A stretch of DNA of 64,000 nucleotides from Pterobdella sp. o SKG-2022 (GCA_964035795.1 OZ038325.1:9484875-9548874), one strand, 5' to 3'. Positions 15,950-39,855 are shown, counted from the first letter of the stretch. Notes: generated by a model from the letters alone, not told the origin. Made by a program: numbers and translations.

Positions 15950-16416
15950 ATAATATTTGTCACTATTTATTGTCAATTTATAATAATATTTTCACTATTT
16001 ATTGTCAATTTATAATAATATTTGTCACTATTTATTGTCAATTTATAATAATATTTTCACTATTTATTGTCAATTTATAATAATATTTTCACTATTTATT
16101 GTCAATTTATAATAATATTTTCACTATTTATTGTCAATTTATAATAATATTTTCACTATTTATTGTCAATTTATAATAATATTTTCACTATTTATTGTCA
16201 ATTTATAATAATATTTTCACTATTTATTGTCAATTTATAATAATATTTTCACTATTTATTGTCAATTTATAATAATATTTTCACTATTTATTGTCAATTT
16301 ATAATAATATTTTCACTATTTATTGTCAATTTATAATAATATTTTCACTATTTATTGTCAATTTATAATAATATTTTCACTATTTATTGTCAATTTATAA
16401 TAATATTTTCACTATT
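15950..16416. repeat. 32-bp tandem repeat array, about 14.5 copies
   Basis: Unit tttcactatttattgtcaat followed by ttataataatat. Copies are nearly identical (some have tttgtc instead of ttttc near the start). No spacers, so not CRISPR. The high identity points to recent expansion. Confidence 0.95.
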
Positions 16417-16629
16417 TTTTTTTTATCAAAGACACATGTTCGGTACAAAAAAATTCACGCCTTTCGATTCTGGAAGAAGAAGAATAATAACAAACAACAT
16501 GAATAATAAAAATAAAAAGCAATAGAAATAACGAACAATAAAAATAATAATAGCATAAAAAAATAATTTATTTTTATGATTGATATTTCCAATTAAAAAT
16601 CTCGGTATTGTTGGCAAAAATTTTTTGTT

Positions 16630-16970
16630 TGATTATTATTATTATTATTATTATTGATATTATACTATTCCTCCTTTGTTCATTCTTTCCTTTTCATTTT
16701 AATTGAGTTCTTCTCCAATATAAATTTATTATTGCTTCATTGTTACTTTTATTATTATTATTATTATTATTGTCATTATCATCATCATCATCATCATCAT
16801 CTTAAAATTTTTTTTATTCCCATTAAATTTAATTATTTTTATTATCACCATATTTTTATTATTATTGTTATTATCGAATTTTTCTTGTTGTTATTATTAC
16901 TATTGTTATCATCAAATTGTTTTTATTGTTATTATCATTTTTAAACTATTATTATTGTTATTATTCGCCG
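16630..16970. repeat. TTA/TCA trinucleotide-rich simple sequence
   Basis: Runs of TTA, ATC and related triplets, including (ATC)n near 16780-16800. Confidence 0.8.
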
Positions 16971-17339
16971 CAGGAAAATAGACTGAGGTCAACGGGTGCG
17001 TTTAAAAGTGCATTGAGAATCACAGGCATCTTTATATCCTGCCTAATTTTCCATTATAAATCACTCTAAGCTGGCGATGAAAATAAGGAGAGTAGATGGT
17101 CAGAGGTTTTAACAAACATATTTTTAGGTAAATGAGTGATGGAGTGATGTTGGATGGGTTGGTGGAGGGATGGATGGGTTGGTTGAAAGGCGAAGAGGTT
17201 GGTGGAGAGATAGATAGATGGTTTAGACTTGAAAATGAATAAATTCTAAAATAACTGGATAGGAAGATGAATGGATGGATAGATAGATGTATCGATGGTT
17301 GAATTTTTTATCGGATGGGTGGATGAGTGGCCGATAAGC

Positions 17340-17760
17340 TGAATACCCATAAAGAATATGTGTTCATGTGAGTGTTAGTGTGTTTGTGTGGATGTGTAGT
17401 TGTGTGTGTATAAATGTATGTGTTCATGTGTTTTTATATGTTTGATGAAGTACGTGTATTTATCTATATGTGTGTGAAGCTACATGTACTTGTTAACCTA
17501 TTCATATCAAGTTGAATCTGGTTTTGATCAGGAGTGAGGTGTTGTAGGTGTGTTTGTGTGTGTTTTTATGCACATGTGTGACTATGTGTGTTTATATGTT
17601 TATATATGTGTTTTCATGCGTGCTTTTGTGTGCACATGTGTAACCATGTTTTTTATGTTTGTTCTGTATGTCTCGGGGCGTTGTGTGCTCTTTTGTGTGT
17701 TGATGAGGCATCCTTATGTGAGTGAGATGGATGACTGCTTAAATGCACATAAAGTGTGAA
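17340..17760. repeat. Degenerate TG-rich simple sequence
   Basis: Dense TGTGTG interspersed with ATG and TAT on the plus strand. Confidence 0.6.
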
Positions 17761-18959
17761 CACTTGAATACACATTTAAAAAATTTCGACATAAACAAGA
17801 ATACCACACAATCATGAAATCACATAAACAAAACTCACACATAAACAGAAAAACACATTAATATAATCTTAGTATTTTATGCATTGACTTCCACATGTTG
17901 TTGCAAGTCACATAATAATTAAAAACCTCACAAAATATGCCACATAAAAATACCACATAAACAAAATCTTGGCATTTTTCCTCTTGAGCTCATTTGGTTT
18001 GTATAATTTCATCTGATAATTTTTTATAAATGCATTTAATAAATTGATGTTTTATTACATATTAACAATTATTATAATATAATAATAAACATATATTTAT
18101 TTTAAAATTATTCATAATATGTGGATGTATATATATGATATATTTCGAAATAATTACACATACACACATACATACAGTTATACACGCACAAACACATATA
18201 AACACAATAGTCTGAAAGCATATAAGGTCAGAAAAGGATTTTTGTTTGGAAATAAATTCACAGTTTTAAAAAGCAATCAAGGTGGTTAGAGACAGTTTAC
18301 TAAGACATGGTTGGCCAATAAGATTCGTTAGAACTAATTAATTAGTTCCTAGTTTAGTTTTTATTGATTGGTTCAAATGAGTTATTTTTAACTTTTGGTG
18401 TTACTGTTGTTCTCATGGGTACTGCTAGTTTTAATTTTGGTTTTTAGACGTCATAACTAAAAGTTAATGCTAAAATAAACAAAATATATGTTTCACATTT
18501 AATCGTTGTTTTTATTGTGTCGAAGATTTCATGCAGACCAGTTAGGGGCTTCTCTCACTCTTCATATCAAAGATTATTCACTGCAACAACCGCTACAAGT
18601 GAGAAAATCGACAGAATAAGAGAATCGTTGCTACAAGACAAATTGTTTGCATATTGGCAACAAATCCAGCTTTAAACTTAAAGACCTTCAACATTTTAAC
18701 GGTGTTGAAGGATATTCTCAAAAGATCACACACATACTCACAAACAAACACATTCATAAAACCACACAAACGAAGACAGACCTAATTAACCTATCTTACA
18801 AGAAGCTAACCAACAAAAACATAACTACAGACCAACAAAAAAACAATTAATTAACAATACAGTAATTCCGTCACCAAACCAACAGTACTCCTACTCCAAT
18901 CAACTCCTTCCCCTCCTAACCCACTCACCACCTTCCAATCTTCCGCATGAACAAGTATA

Positions 18960-21319
<2,360 letters not shown>

Positions 21320-23869
21320 TGTGGGTTTCCATATGTTGGTGGGGTTTAATGGCAGTGAAGATGACGCAGCTTGTCATTGTATTATTTCTTGGGCATTTCA
21401 AACTTTCTATCTTCAGTATTGTATATGTTGATATAAGTGGTTTTGAATGTTAATAGTATTTAAATATTTGTGGAGTTTTTTAAAAGTTTTGATAGTTTTT
21501 TTACTTTTATAAACTTCATTAGTAACTAATCAACACCTCTTTCTAAAAATACCATACAGTTCAAAAAAAACAAAAACTGCCATCATCTACATCAAAACCT
21601 ACCTATCCATTTAACAATTCATCCATAAACACTTCTACGTTTGATGTTCAAAGATAACAAAATTTGAATTGTGCACCAAGTGACCCTTCGTGCCCATATC
21701 CTAATGTGAACCAGGGCATTCCCACAAGCCACCATTCGAAATTATAAATAAAAATATTTATTATACATTGGGTAAATGGAGTCAAATGATGTTTTAATCA
21801 TCTCATAAATATTCATGAGGCTAAAAATAACTCAAGAAGCACGAGTCCCAGCGGGCCAAAGATAAGCTCATTAAATAAAAATTAGTTAATAACGATCAGT
21901 AAATAATAAAATGACTATTTATGAAAAGATTAAGAAAAAAATATTACCAAAAGCATTACAGGTGGACAAATTAATATTAAAATGAAACCTTTTACTTAAG
22001 CGTTCATGAATACGTAATCAGATAGAAATTATTCATCGAGGGATGCATATTCATGAGGGTGGATAATAATTAAGCTGCACTAATAAGCTCAGAAGTGGTG
22101 ATGGTTCATCAAAGTTATCAACCATATAATACTTGGAGTCATCAAAAAACAACAATAATAATAATAATAGAAATAATAATGATAAAAAAGAATAAGTGGA
22201 AGAATAAATTAAGCAATAAAATGAATAAGTTACATAAATTAAGATTCAATTCAAAAGATTCAAAAAGAATAATAACTATTATGGAAACATTTGAAAGGAA
22301 AACACATAATAATTGATAAAATATTAATTAGTTTAATATAAACACATGTAAACCAGTGTAAAGATGACAACGGATGAAGTCAATGAAAAAATCAATATAA
22401 ATTTTAAATAGGTAAGACATAAAGAGAAATAAACTTTAACATAAGCAATGTAACAGTAAGGTCAAGTAAAGATGAAACACACGACAGTGCATCAAAGGAG
22501 GCGAAGAGCTCCCTCCCCACCAATGACGTCGTATTAACTGAACATTAGTCTTTTGAATTTGTGTTGAAATATCTAGAATGACATAAATGTCTTTTATAAT
22601 GAAGAAATTTAATTATGATTTACAATATAATGAAGAGATATTACCTGCAATTAAAAGAGGAAATAGTTTATATGAACATAAATATTATATATAAAAATAA
22701 AATTATAATTAAAAATATTATATATAATAACAATACAACAAAATCCATCCAAAACTCACAAACACCAATGGCATAAGGACACCACCCAAACGTGGGTGAG
22801 GCTTGCCACGTTAACATGCTACTTTCCCAATAACACGGTCGATTGATGCTATTCATAACGTCAGATGATGCTACTTATAACGCATATATAGTTACAACGT
22901 ATATAACAGTTATAACGCATATAACAGTTAATATTTCTGGGGGATGCATTTTATGAGTTTGTATAAGTAGTGGGTAAGCTTACGATCGGTTATTACTAAT
23001 GAAGTGATGATAAATAACGTAAAAAAGCCTAAATGTCGTTCATATTATCTATTTATTCAACGTTACAATAACCCCCCTCAAGGCTGAAAACCACATAACG
23101 CCTGAAATGTTATAAAATGGTGGTGATGATGAACTGTAGAAATAAATATGGATCAATGATGACCAAAAGCTATGTTTGTGATTAGTTTTTGGTTTAAGCT
23201 AGAAAATATATTTATTAAAAAATTGAAGAGATATAACGGAGAATTTGTTATATATATACTAAAAATTAAAGAGATATAACGGAGAACTTGTTATATATAT
23301 ACTAAAAATTAAAGAGATATAACAGTGAATTTGTTATATATATACTAAAAATTAAAGAGATATAACAGTGAATTTGTTATATATACACTAAAAATGAAAT
23401 AGATATAACAGAAAATGTTTCATGAAGTGAACTCAAAAGAAAACGCCAAAACAAACAAAAATATAAATAAATTCAACGGAACCTAATCATTCTCTTAATT
23501 ATAAATCTCAAATAACGAAATTAATCACAAATCGCACGTACACGCACGCACAACACACACGCGTGTGTGAGTGTGATATAAAACGGAAAGAGTAGACCTC
23601 CATATTGAATAAATGCTTCAACAATAAATAAATCTTGCGCAACTTCACGCCATTTTTCATTTACATTGCACTGTTTTTCTTCACATGCATAAGGGTCGTC
23701 TACGCACGCACACATGGAACAAACACTCTTGCAAGACGAAAAGCAATTCAAAATTCTACCCCGTAACCAAAAACACCGCATATATTTTTCACACGTACAC
23801 AAACACACAACTGTTTCACGAAACTTAGCACCACGCACACGCAATCGGATACCACAGGTACAAAGAAGT
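21320..23869. other. Intergenic between convergent SDR and Imp-like genes
   Basis: 3' flanks of both genes. AT-rich and no exon with protein-like content found. Contains a 43-bp tandem repeat at 23216-23410. Confidence 0.6.
23216..23410. repeat. 43-bp tandem repeat, about 4.5 copies
   Basis: Unit taaaaattaaagagatataa followed by cggagaacttgttatatata and tac, with point changes between copies. Confidence 0.85.
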
Positions 23870-26800
23870 TTATTTATAATAGTTGTTGTTGTTGCTGTAT
23901 GGCGGGTCTGGTTGCGAGGCGAAAGCTCTTATGCGGTTGTGGGCGCCCTGTAGAGATCATCATCACCATCATCAACGTTATCAACATCATCATCATCACC
24001 ATCAACGTTATCATCATGATAAACAGTGATAACTCACACACACACACACACCTGGGTAGCCATGAAGTTACCAAAGACCTCGAAGATCACCTCATCAGAC
24101 TCCTGGTCCTCAGGAAACCTGACACTGGCCCCCGTCATTCTCTGAATCTCCTTTATATTCTTTGCTCGCTTGCCTATCACCTTAGTGTCATGAGAGGGAA
24201 GAGGTTGGTGTTGCATTGTGCATATTAGTATAAATTGGTATAGCCTGAGTGAGACTTGGTTTATTGAAGTGATGGAATCCTATGGCCTGGAAAATGCGGA
24301 TCCACTCAATAAAGCTGAGTGGAGAAAGTGTATTAGCCGACTGCTGTATACCCCAGCTACTGGGACGCCTACAGCAGTATAATCTAACATGGATATTATT
24401 ATATACGAAGCTCATGGGAAAATTCTCGTGTATCTTCTTAAATGCAGGAAACATGCTCACCTTGCCGGCCAGATTTTTGGGCACAGAGATGCCAGTTTTG
24501 AGACGATCATCACTGCCCACCATGCCCTCTCCCTTCACCTTCTCAAATATGTAGTAACTGGCCTGTGGAAACACAATACATTAATCCAGCTGGATGAAAA
24601 TTGAAATGGCATGTAGGGAACAACCTTCCAGCAGGCATCAGCACTTCCTTGGATTGTGACCACTCTCTCCTGCGAGGCATCATTGTTCGTGCTGCTCTTT
24701 GGCTCCACCTGGCGAATATAATTATTATCAGATTTATCTAAATACAATAATGACTAAAAGTGAGCACAACAAACACAAAGTATTTATTAAATGACACGAA
24801 GCTTTTCGCTAGTCTAGCTTACATTATCAAATGATAAGCAACAAAAAGCTTCGTGTCATTTGATAAATACTTTGTGTTTGTTGTCCTTACTTTTAGATTC
24901 AGGCCATTGTACTTCAACACAATAATCACTGATTATGAGAACCATATAGCTCATTCACATACACGCATGTATATCAATAACCATGCTCACATAAACACCT
25001 TAAACAAAAAATAGACAGTATGCAACAACAGACCCTCTCCTCCCACACACGCACACACACGTACAGTGACTTTGGCAGCTGAGTCCTGCATGATCTGTTT
25101 GATGATGGAACCTCCACTGCCAATGATCGAGCCCACACTGTTGTTTGGAACCACTATCTGGCAACTCTCTGTGTGGCTGTGACCCTGTGTGTTTCAATGT
25201 TGGTGTGTGTGCTTGTTTTTGAATGTGTGTTTTAATGTGTATGTGAAAAGTGAAGCACCAACATTTTGATATCTCTTGTCGACATAGGAACCATTCATGG
25301 TCATTGACTGTGTGATATTGTGCATGATACATTCAATAGAGAATTTAACTGTAACAAAATGACTAATAAAATAAGCGCAATAATGAAGAATAAAAATAAC
25401 ATTGAAGATAAAAATGGACAAGTAATAAATGAACATCGACAGGCAGCGAGTTGGAGTCCTTCTCGATGCACTCATTAAGCTTGGAAGAGATAAGGGATTG
25501 TGCTTTCACCTGGTCATCCACCTGCCATCATCATGTTTGTAATTATCATTAGTATTAATATCATTGTTTATCATTATGATGACGTTTCATGATACACGCA
25601 TCAAAATCATCCATACATTAACAGTCTAACATGCGTTGCCTCATACATATTTATGTATATATTGATTGTACATACACACAGACACACACACATACATGGA
25701 GGGATACACACACACCTCTCCCTTGATGCTGATGATGCGGTCGGGGTAGATTGTCATGACGTCCTGCATGTTTGACACCAGGATCTTGGTGTTTGTGTCT
25801 TCTATCACCTTTGTGTTTGTGTGTGTGTGAATAGGAGTGGTACCAAAATTTGGAGAAAATAATCAAATTAAAAAAAAAACACAAAAATTTTTTGGCACTG
25901 ATAGCAATAGAATACAATATTGATCTCGCTAGATGCAGCATAACTTACCAATGTGCACATAGAGATGTGCATAAACTATGTAAAGAAACACCACACAGCA
26001 ACACCACCAACACTAAGTGACATTACCAAGACACACACAACACCACACCTTCTTGATGAACTTTCCTTCCTTGCCAATCAGTCTGCCACAATATCTGTCA
26101 TTAGCTAACATTTTCAGCACAACCCCTCTGTAACACAGGTGAGTTAAAATGTTCGAGTTCATGGTATTGTGATTGTGCTTGCTTGCGTGTGAGTGACAAG
26201 AGATGTATATAACGTGGCAATAAGTATATTACCTGAAGATTTCAAACAATACCTAGTAGTAAGGATAATATTGGATATAAAATATTTGTTCATGTAATGA
26301 CTATAGTGCACATATATGGAGATGCAATCTAGAGATGAAGAGAACATGAGCATGATAAAGTTCAAGCATATATTGACCCCATAGTGGCCAGTGAAACGTA
26401 TGAAAGCATACACACATACAGACCAATCAATAGTACAACATGTTGCCTTCAGTACAACAACTGGGTGTTCCCATGATGCTAACAAGACTCTTAACATGAG
26501 TTTCATAATGGCATATATAAAAATATCATGAGAGTCTTGTGTGGTTTAGTTCCAATCTTTTGCAAATATAGTTAGTGTCAAGTGTTGGAGGCAACTACCA
26601 CACACAGATGAATGCGACAGTTTGAAATGATGTATGAATGCAAAAGTACCCCTTGTTGTTGTTGGTGTTCTCCTGGTTGAGGATGGTGAGAATTTCCTTG
26701 AGGGCATTTGAGCAGTTGTGAGGCTGACCATAGATGGAGATCGTCTGTTGTTGAATTTTGTTATTCATCACCATGTATTGCTTTGTTTGTATTTCTAGTT

Positions 26801-27775
26801 GGTTGTGTATGTGTGTATTGAGTGTGAGGTGTGTGTGTGCGTGAAGATTGAGTGTGAGGTGTATGTGTATTGAGTGTGAAGTTTTATGAGTGAGAAGAGC
26901 TTTCATGATGTTGAAACCTTTTCACTCAGGCCTGAGTTTTCCTTGCCATGTACATCAACTCTGCCAGGGGTAAATACTGACTCAATTTGGAGTGTTTCAA
27001 TAGATAATAATGCTTTATCAATTTTAAGAAAGGAGCAATTCAAACTTGTTTGTTTTAAAAAATGATTTTAATGAAAATTTTAATTATGAAAGTGTAATCA
27101 TGAAATGAAATTATCCTTTAAATTAGGCCCTCATATCCATGTATCAAAATCTCTTGTGCCTTATAACTTGATGATGCCTAATATAAACTTTACATTCTGA
27201 CACATTTGATTGTTTTACATGCATCCTATCCATTTAACCTCTACTTTTTCATGTTGTTTTTGATGAGAGATGAAATTCTTAGTGAAAAAGACTATAGAAA
27301 ATATGCTATAAATGTTGATTGATCAACCCACCTGGCCTTGTTCTTGGTGGTGATATCCTTGACAGTGCTTCCCTGTTTTCCAATGATGGCGCCTACTTGG
27401 TCACTGGGTACCAAGATTCTGTTTGAAGACAAGAAGGTTCAGCATATGAGAATGTGTTGTTGGATAATGAAGACTTTTTGTTTTATGAGATTTGAAACAA
27501 CAATAAGCTTTTGATGAGAAAAAATTTTATTCAGATGATAAAAAAATTCAAATTGAATTTAAATAATTATATTTATTATTATAAAACTTTCGTTTCAAGT
27601 TAAAACAGTTATGAATTGAACAAAAAAATTAGGAACTAAATAAAAGATAATTATATATGCAAAAATAACGACATGAATATTAATGATGAAAAACTTAATA
27701 TATTTTGATGAACCTTAATGGAGGTGATGGTTTGTAGAGTGAATTATTAAGAGTCCTTCCTCTGTTGTTGTCCAT
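23870..27775 (-). CDS. Imp: Imp/IGF2BP-like RNA-binding protein with four KH domains, 12 exons
   Basis: Exons in transcript order: 27775-27714, 27418-27332, 26960-26918, 26744-26650, 26127-26049, 25808-25716, 25521-25441, 25184-25065, 24708-24625, 24562-24461, 24180-24052, 23947-23870; 350 residues, phases close. KH1 has ILVPSDQVGAIIGKQG and RVDVHGKENSGLSEK; KH2 has LKMLANDRYCGRLIGKEG; KH3 has CQIVVPNNSVGSIIGSGG; KH4 has TGISVPKNLAGKVIGKRA and ends in AHNRIRAF. Order, spacing and the KH1 linker match IGF2BP/Imp, cytoplasmic proteins that bind, localise and stabilise mRNAs. No RRM is seen upstream before the next gene. This agrees with Drosophila Imp, which has only KH domains, but contrasts with vertebrate IGF2BPs. 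The first exon may start upstream: a good 3' splice site precedes the ATG at 27775. A 43-nt exon (26960-26918) carries the KH1 variable loop. The GXXG loop of KH4 is degenerate (GKRA). Confidence 0.88.
24753..24896. repeat. Long inverted repeat (hairpin/MITE-like) in Imp intron
   Basis: Left arm 24753-24806 and right arm 24844-24896 are reverse complements with only a few mismatches or gaps over about 53 bases, separated by a 37-base loop. It lies in the intron between the exons at 25065-25184 and 24625-24708. Either a foldback element or an RNA hairpin. Confidence 0.85.
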
Positions 27776-30395
27776 TACAGACTGCTGGTGGTGTGCAAAA
27801 GGGAAGTAGTTAGAGGAATTTATGATAAGCCAAACAAGTTTTATATTTAGTCAAATAGCTGTTTTCAATAATGTTTTGTTGTTTTGTAACTTTTTTTTAT
27901 TGAAAAACATGTATGATAAAGCATTCAAAGAGTGTTTTAATTTTATTTAAAGAGCAGTGTTTTCTATTTGCATGTTGAACCTTGAAAGAGAAGAAAATGC
28001 AGTTTATTTTACTTTAAAATTTTTTAAATTCATTTGCACTATAAATACATGAACGGTATAGGAATTTCTGTTATTTTACAAACTATCAATCTTCTAGCTT
28101 TTTACCTTCAAGGCTTGAAGTTTGTATATTTTTTTATAGATATTATTAAACAAAAATGAAAACTATAAAAGCCGAACAAAAGAACTTACAACGAATTTCT
28201 AATCTTGTGAATTTAAAAAAGCTATTCCAGCGAGCGATAACAAGTAATAATATGCCAAAAACTGCAAATAGTATTTAATCATAAACCTAACTGTATTTTT
28301 GAAGCTACTTTAAAAAGACTGTAACTTTCCAAAGAAAAATATAAAAAAAGATTGAATACTGGAGTGATAAATTATATTTTTTGTTAGTCTTTTTTTCGAA
28401 AGTTCAAAAAGAATTTTTTGCAAGTATATATGACACAATGTTTTCTTTCAAAACAGTCTTCTCGGCGGAATATCTAGAATATATGTAAAAAAAAATAATC
28501 ACGTTGTTTTTTAAAAAATTCTTTCATTTTTTAACTGATTCATGTTAAAAGCAGATAACAGCCAAACTGAAAATATTCATTTTTGATGAAAGCAACATTT
28601 GAAAAAATTGAAACCAGAATTTTAAAAAATTTATAAAATAAAAACACGAACCCACATTTTCATCTGGAAACTTTCAGCAACAAGTAGATGAAAATGGATA
28701 ATACATGGATAAGAATGGAATTGTTTAGATTAGTAATTGCAAGTGATGACAGATTGTAAGCGATGCTTTTTGAGATTTTTACATAATGAAAATAACAATA
28801 AAAAAAAATAGAAACAAAAAAAAATCAATAATCAAAAAAATAAATAAAAAACAAGAATAGTATTAAAACCAATGAATGAAGTTATAATTTTATGAAAAGA
28901 CTTGACAGCATGGCTGAATCATTTGGGGAATGTTTCATGAATCGAAATTCACATTTTTTGCACGCATACTTATTACTACTACTACTACTACTAATAATAA
29001 TAATAATAATGAAAACAACAATAATCTAGTAGTTATTTTTTTTCCATAAGCTTTTTGATTCCACACTTACTCAAGCATCCCATTATTTTGCCAGATAAGC
29101 CTTTCATATTTTTAATTTACAACATGAAGGAACCACACACACATACACAAACACACACACAAACACGCAAGGGGTATAAAAGGTTGCATAAAGGATAGAT
29201 CTTTGGAGGGATTGATGCCTTGTTTGCAGAACATAACATCACAAAATTAACAACAACATAAGGCGTATAATAAGAGCAACAATAATAATAACAATAAGAA
29301 TAATAATAAAAATAAGAAAAGATATTTTTTACTTAATGTATGAATTCAAAACCAGGATTTGTTGGTTATGTTGGAAAAATGTTAGATTAGCAAAAATATT
29401 AACTGCTCAAGATTTTTTTATGCATTGAAAATGTACAACAAAATAATAATAATAATAAATCACACAATAATAATGAACCAATATTAACATAAAAAACAAT
29501 AATAATAATAAGACAAATTAATCGACAAACAAATAGGGAGAAGTACTAAAGGGGATCGATACAGGCATATAAACACCGAGTCTTTCTTTGCAGCTTTGCC
29601 ATTACAGCGATTATGATGTGACGAGGTGTGCTTGTGAAATCCTGAAGTCTTCATCAAATATGGATGCACATTTGGAACAATACATGGCGATCGATTTAAT
29701 ATTTTGTTGGAGTTGAAGTGATTTTTGCTATTAGCCATATTGTTGCACAGGAAGTTGGAGGTTGGGATATTTTTAGCAAATATTATAATAATAATTAAAA
29801 TAATAGTAAATAATAATAATCTCAAATGGTGACGTTGAAACGTGTAGTGTTGAGTTGTTGAAGAGGCTAAAATTAGTGTTACAACATCAACTAAAAGTTG
29901 CATAAAGAACTAACCAAACAATACAACTGTGAGGATAAGTGATATGAATTCAACATTCAACAACAAAAATTGTTGAGCAACATACTTGAAACTAGGATTA
30001 TCACAACATGCGCAACATTTTTGGCAACATAGTCAACCACAACAACCTAGACGCATCAACAACACAAATTTCAACAATACAAAATTTGTTTCAACAACAC
30101 AACATCGTCAGAAGGAAAACAACCTCAACCCCATCTTTAAAAATATATCTATGATTCAAACTCAACAACAACTGAAAATCAATCAACAGGGAAATTACAA
30201 CATAAGCAACAATAATATTGGTAAGATTAGTACAATATTCACATTATCATAATAGCAACATTATTAGCAATATTACTTGTGCAACAACAAAATATTACCA
30301 GCACACTACAACAAACTCAACATAAAGGAACAATTCAACAACACATCAACATCCTCAACAAAATTCCAACCACCACCACCACTACCAAATCTTCC
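27776..30395. other. Intergenic between divergent Imp-like and receptor genes
   Basis: AT-rich, with (ACT)/(AAT) simple sequence near 28975-29010 and 29275-29320. A CAA-rich stretch lies at about 29930-30350. No RRM exons or other coding exons were recognised on the minus strand. Unseen 5' UTR exons of either gene may lie here. Confidence 0.5.
29930..30350 (+). other. CAA-rich region upstream of receptor start codon
   Basis: Dense CAACAA and ACAACA triplets on the plus strand. A Gln/Asn-rich open frame at 29986-30252 exists only because of this composition. Position directly upstream of the receptor signal-peptide exon makes 5' UTR possible. Confidence 0.35.
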
Positions 30396-38240
<7,845 letters not shown>

Positions 38241-38403
38241 CGTCATTGAACTATAAGATTCTTGACGTCAAAGGCGTTGTTTTGTTTTTATATTTCTCAT
38301 TTGTTTAGTCTGGTTGTTTTACATAATTGATTGGTGGATAGGTGGGTGGACAAAGAGATAAACAGAAAAAGGGAAAAGATTGGTGAATCGAAAGATCATA
38401 AAG

Positions 38404-38409
38404 AATAAA
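38404..38409 (+). promoter_or_regulatory. Poly(A) signal AATAAA for receptor gene
   Basis: Canonical hexamer 164 bases after the stop at 38240. Confidence 0.5.
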
Positions 38410-39809
38410 CACTATAATTATAAACATAATTAATTTTTAATAAATTGAAAAGTATATTTACTATGAAATAATATATATTTAAATGTAAATTCATAATAAA
38501 AATATATATTTAAATAAAATAAATGGAAGCATAAAAATAAGAGACGTCGACTTGCCATCATAATGCTGGCTTTCTGATATCAAGTGTTCTGTGCCTTTTC
38601 ATGTTTTTTACTATTTCTCTAATTATTATTATATATGATTTTTGTTGTTATTATTATTATTATGTTTAATTTTTATTGTTATATTTGATTATTATTATTA
38701 TTATATTTAGTTATTCTCATGATTTTATGACCATTTCAATAGTAATTATTCTCAATCTCGTGCTTTCAAGCGATGCTCAATGCTACGTGTCTTGCTCATC
38801 TTCGTCGTCCTCGTCCTCATTTCTGAATTATTATTCCTATTTTTAATTTATTTTCTATTAGTTATTTATTTTTTAAGTTTATTTTTATTATTGTTTTGAT
38901 TAATACAACCATTATGTTATTTTTAATTTTCATTATTGTTTTCTATTATTTTTCTTATTATTATTCTTGCAATTTTTTCCATAATTCTTTTTATTATTCG
39001 GATCATTATCATGGAGGCGAGCTCAATGAGATTCATTAACGCACCTTTGCTTCAAACATTTTAGCTCGACTCAAACCTTCATGCCTTTTTTTCCTTCATT
39101 TGCATATTATCGATTTAAATTCTTATCAATAATTTCACTTTTGAACCTTATTAATCTTTAATTTTTTTTTATTAGTTTCACTTTTAATATTCCGCTGTCG
39201 TATTTGATTTCTTGAGCTTTATCTTTATTTCGAGTGTAGACAATTCTTTGAAAGTTTTCCAAGAGTTTTGAATCCATACAAATAAAATGATTGAAAAGAG
39301 TTTCAAGTGGCGGCTATCCGAAATAAATGGCCTTTACTTCGAGTTTATACCAACTAATATCTCTTTCACAAATAGACAACTAATTTTATTCAATAGTATG
39401 AATAAGGTATTAATAGACAAAAACGCTGAAAAAAAAACGACCAATGATGCCAACACGTGCCAATATTTTGGAGGGATACGTGTGTGAAGAAAAAATTATA
39501 ACATTGAAATCAAATTAAAAGAATTCAATACAAATCAATAAGTATTGTAGCTCTCTGTAGCTTCAGTAAGTGAGCATCGATTCAGATGTAATTGCTTTCC
39601 TAGTTGACTCTCCTTCACTTTTAGCTTTCTAAACCGAGGTACTTTGAGTCGACATTCACTTCTAGATTTTCAAAAGTAGAGAAAGATTTGACACAAAACA
39701 CCATACACAGGCTTATAAAAATGATGAATACCACAAAAGCAAAACAACTTTGAGACCCAACATGTAGAACTCACGCACACACGAACAAACACACGCGTAC
39801 AAGCAGAGG

Positions 39810-39817
39810 TATATAAG
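39810..39817 (+). promoter_or_regulatory. TATA box (TATATAAG) of the small membrane-protein gene
   Basis: TATATAAG followed by a GC-richer stretch, 39 bases before the start codon, so transcription would begin near 39840 and give a very short 5' UTR. The spacing is what a TATA promoter requires. Confidence 0.6.
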
Positions 39818-39855
39818 CGGGGAGAAAGGGCAAACGAAGTTTTCTAGGTTCCAAA

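Larger units (their letters stand above)
14935..18959. other. Intergenic, repeat-rich, no gene seen
   Basis: Holds the OGA 3' flank, a 32-bp tandem array (15950-16416), TTA/TCA simple sequence (16630-16970) and loose TG-rich sequence (17340-17760). Open frames at 16654 and 17550 simply translate these simple repeats. Confidence 0.6.
38241..39855. other. Intergenic, no gene seen until the TATA box
   Basis: AT-rich with TTA runs. The open frame at 39287 has no splice or homology support. The TATA box at 39810 belongs to the next gene. Confidence 0.55.

Noticed and set aside
15950..16416. CRISPR array
   Set aside because: Repeats are contiguous with no spacers, and the host is an animal.
16654..16944. 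Tyr/His/Leu-rich membrane-like frame
   Set aside because: Translation of TTA/ATC simple sequence.
29986..30252. Gln/Asn-rich prion-like protein
   Set aside because: Frame results from CAA-rich DNA; no splice sites, promoter or homology support; possibly 5' UTR.
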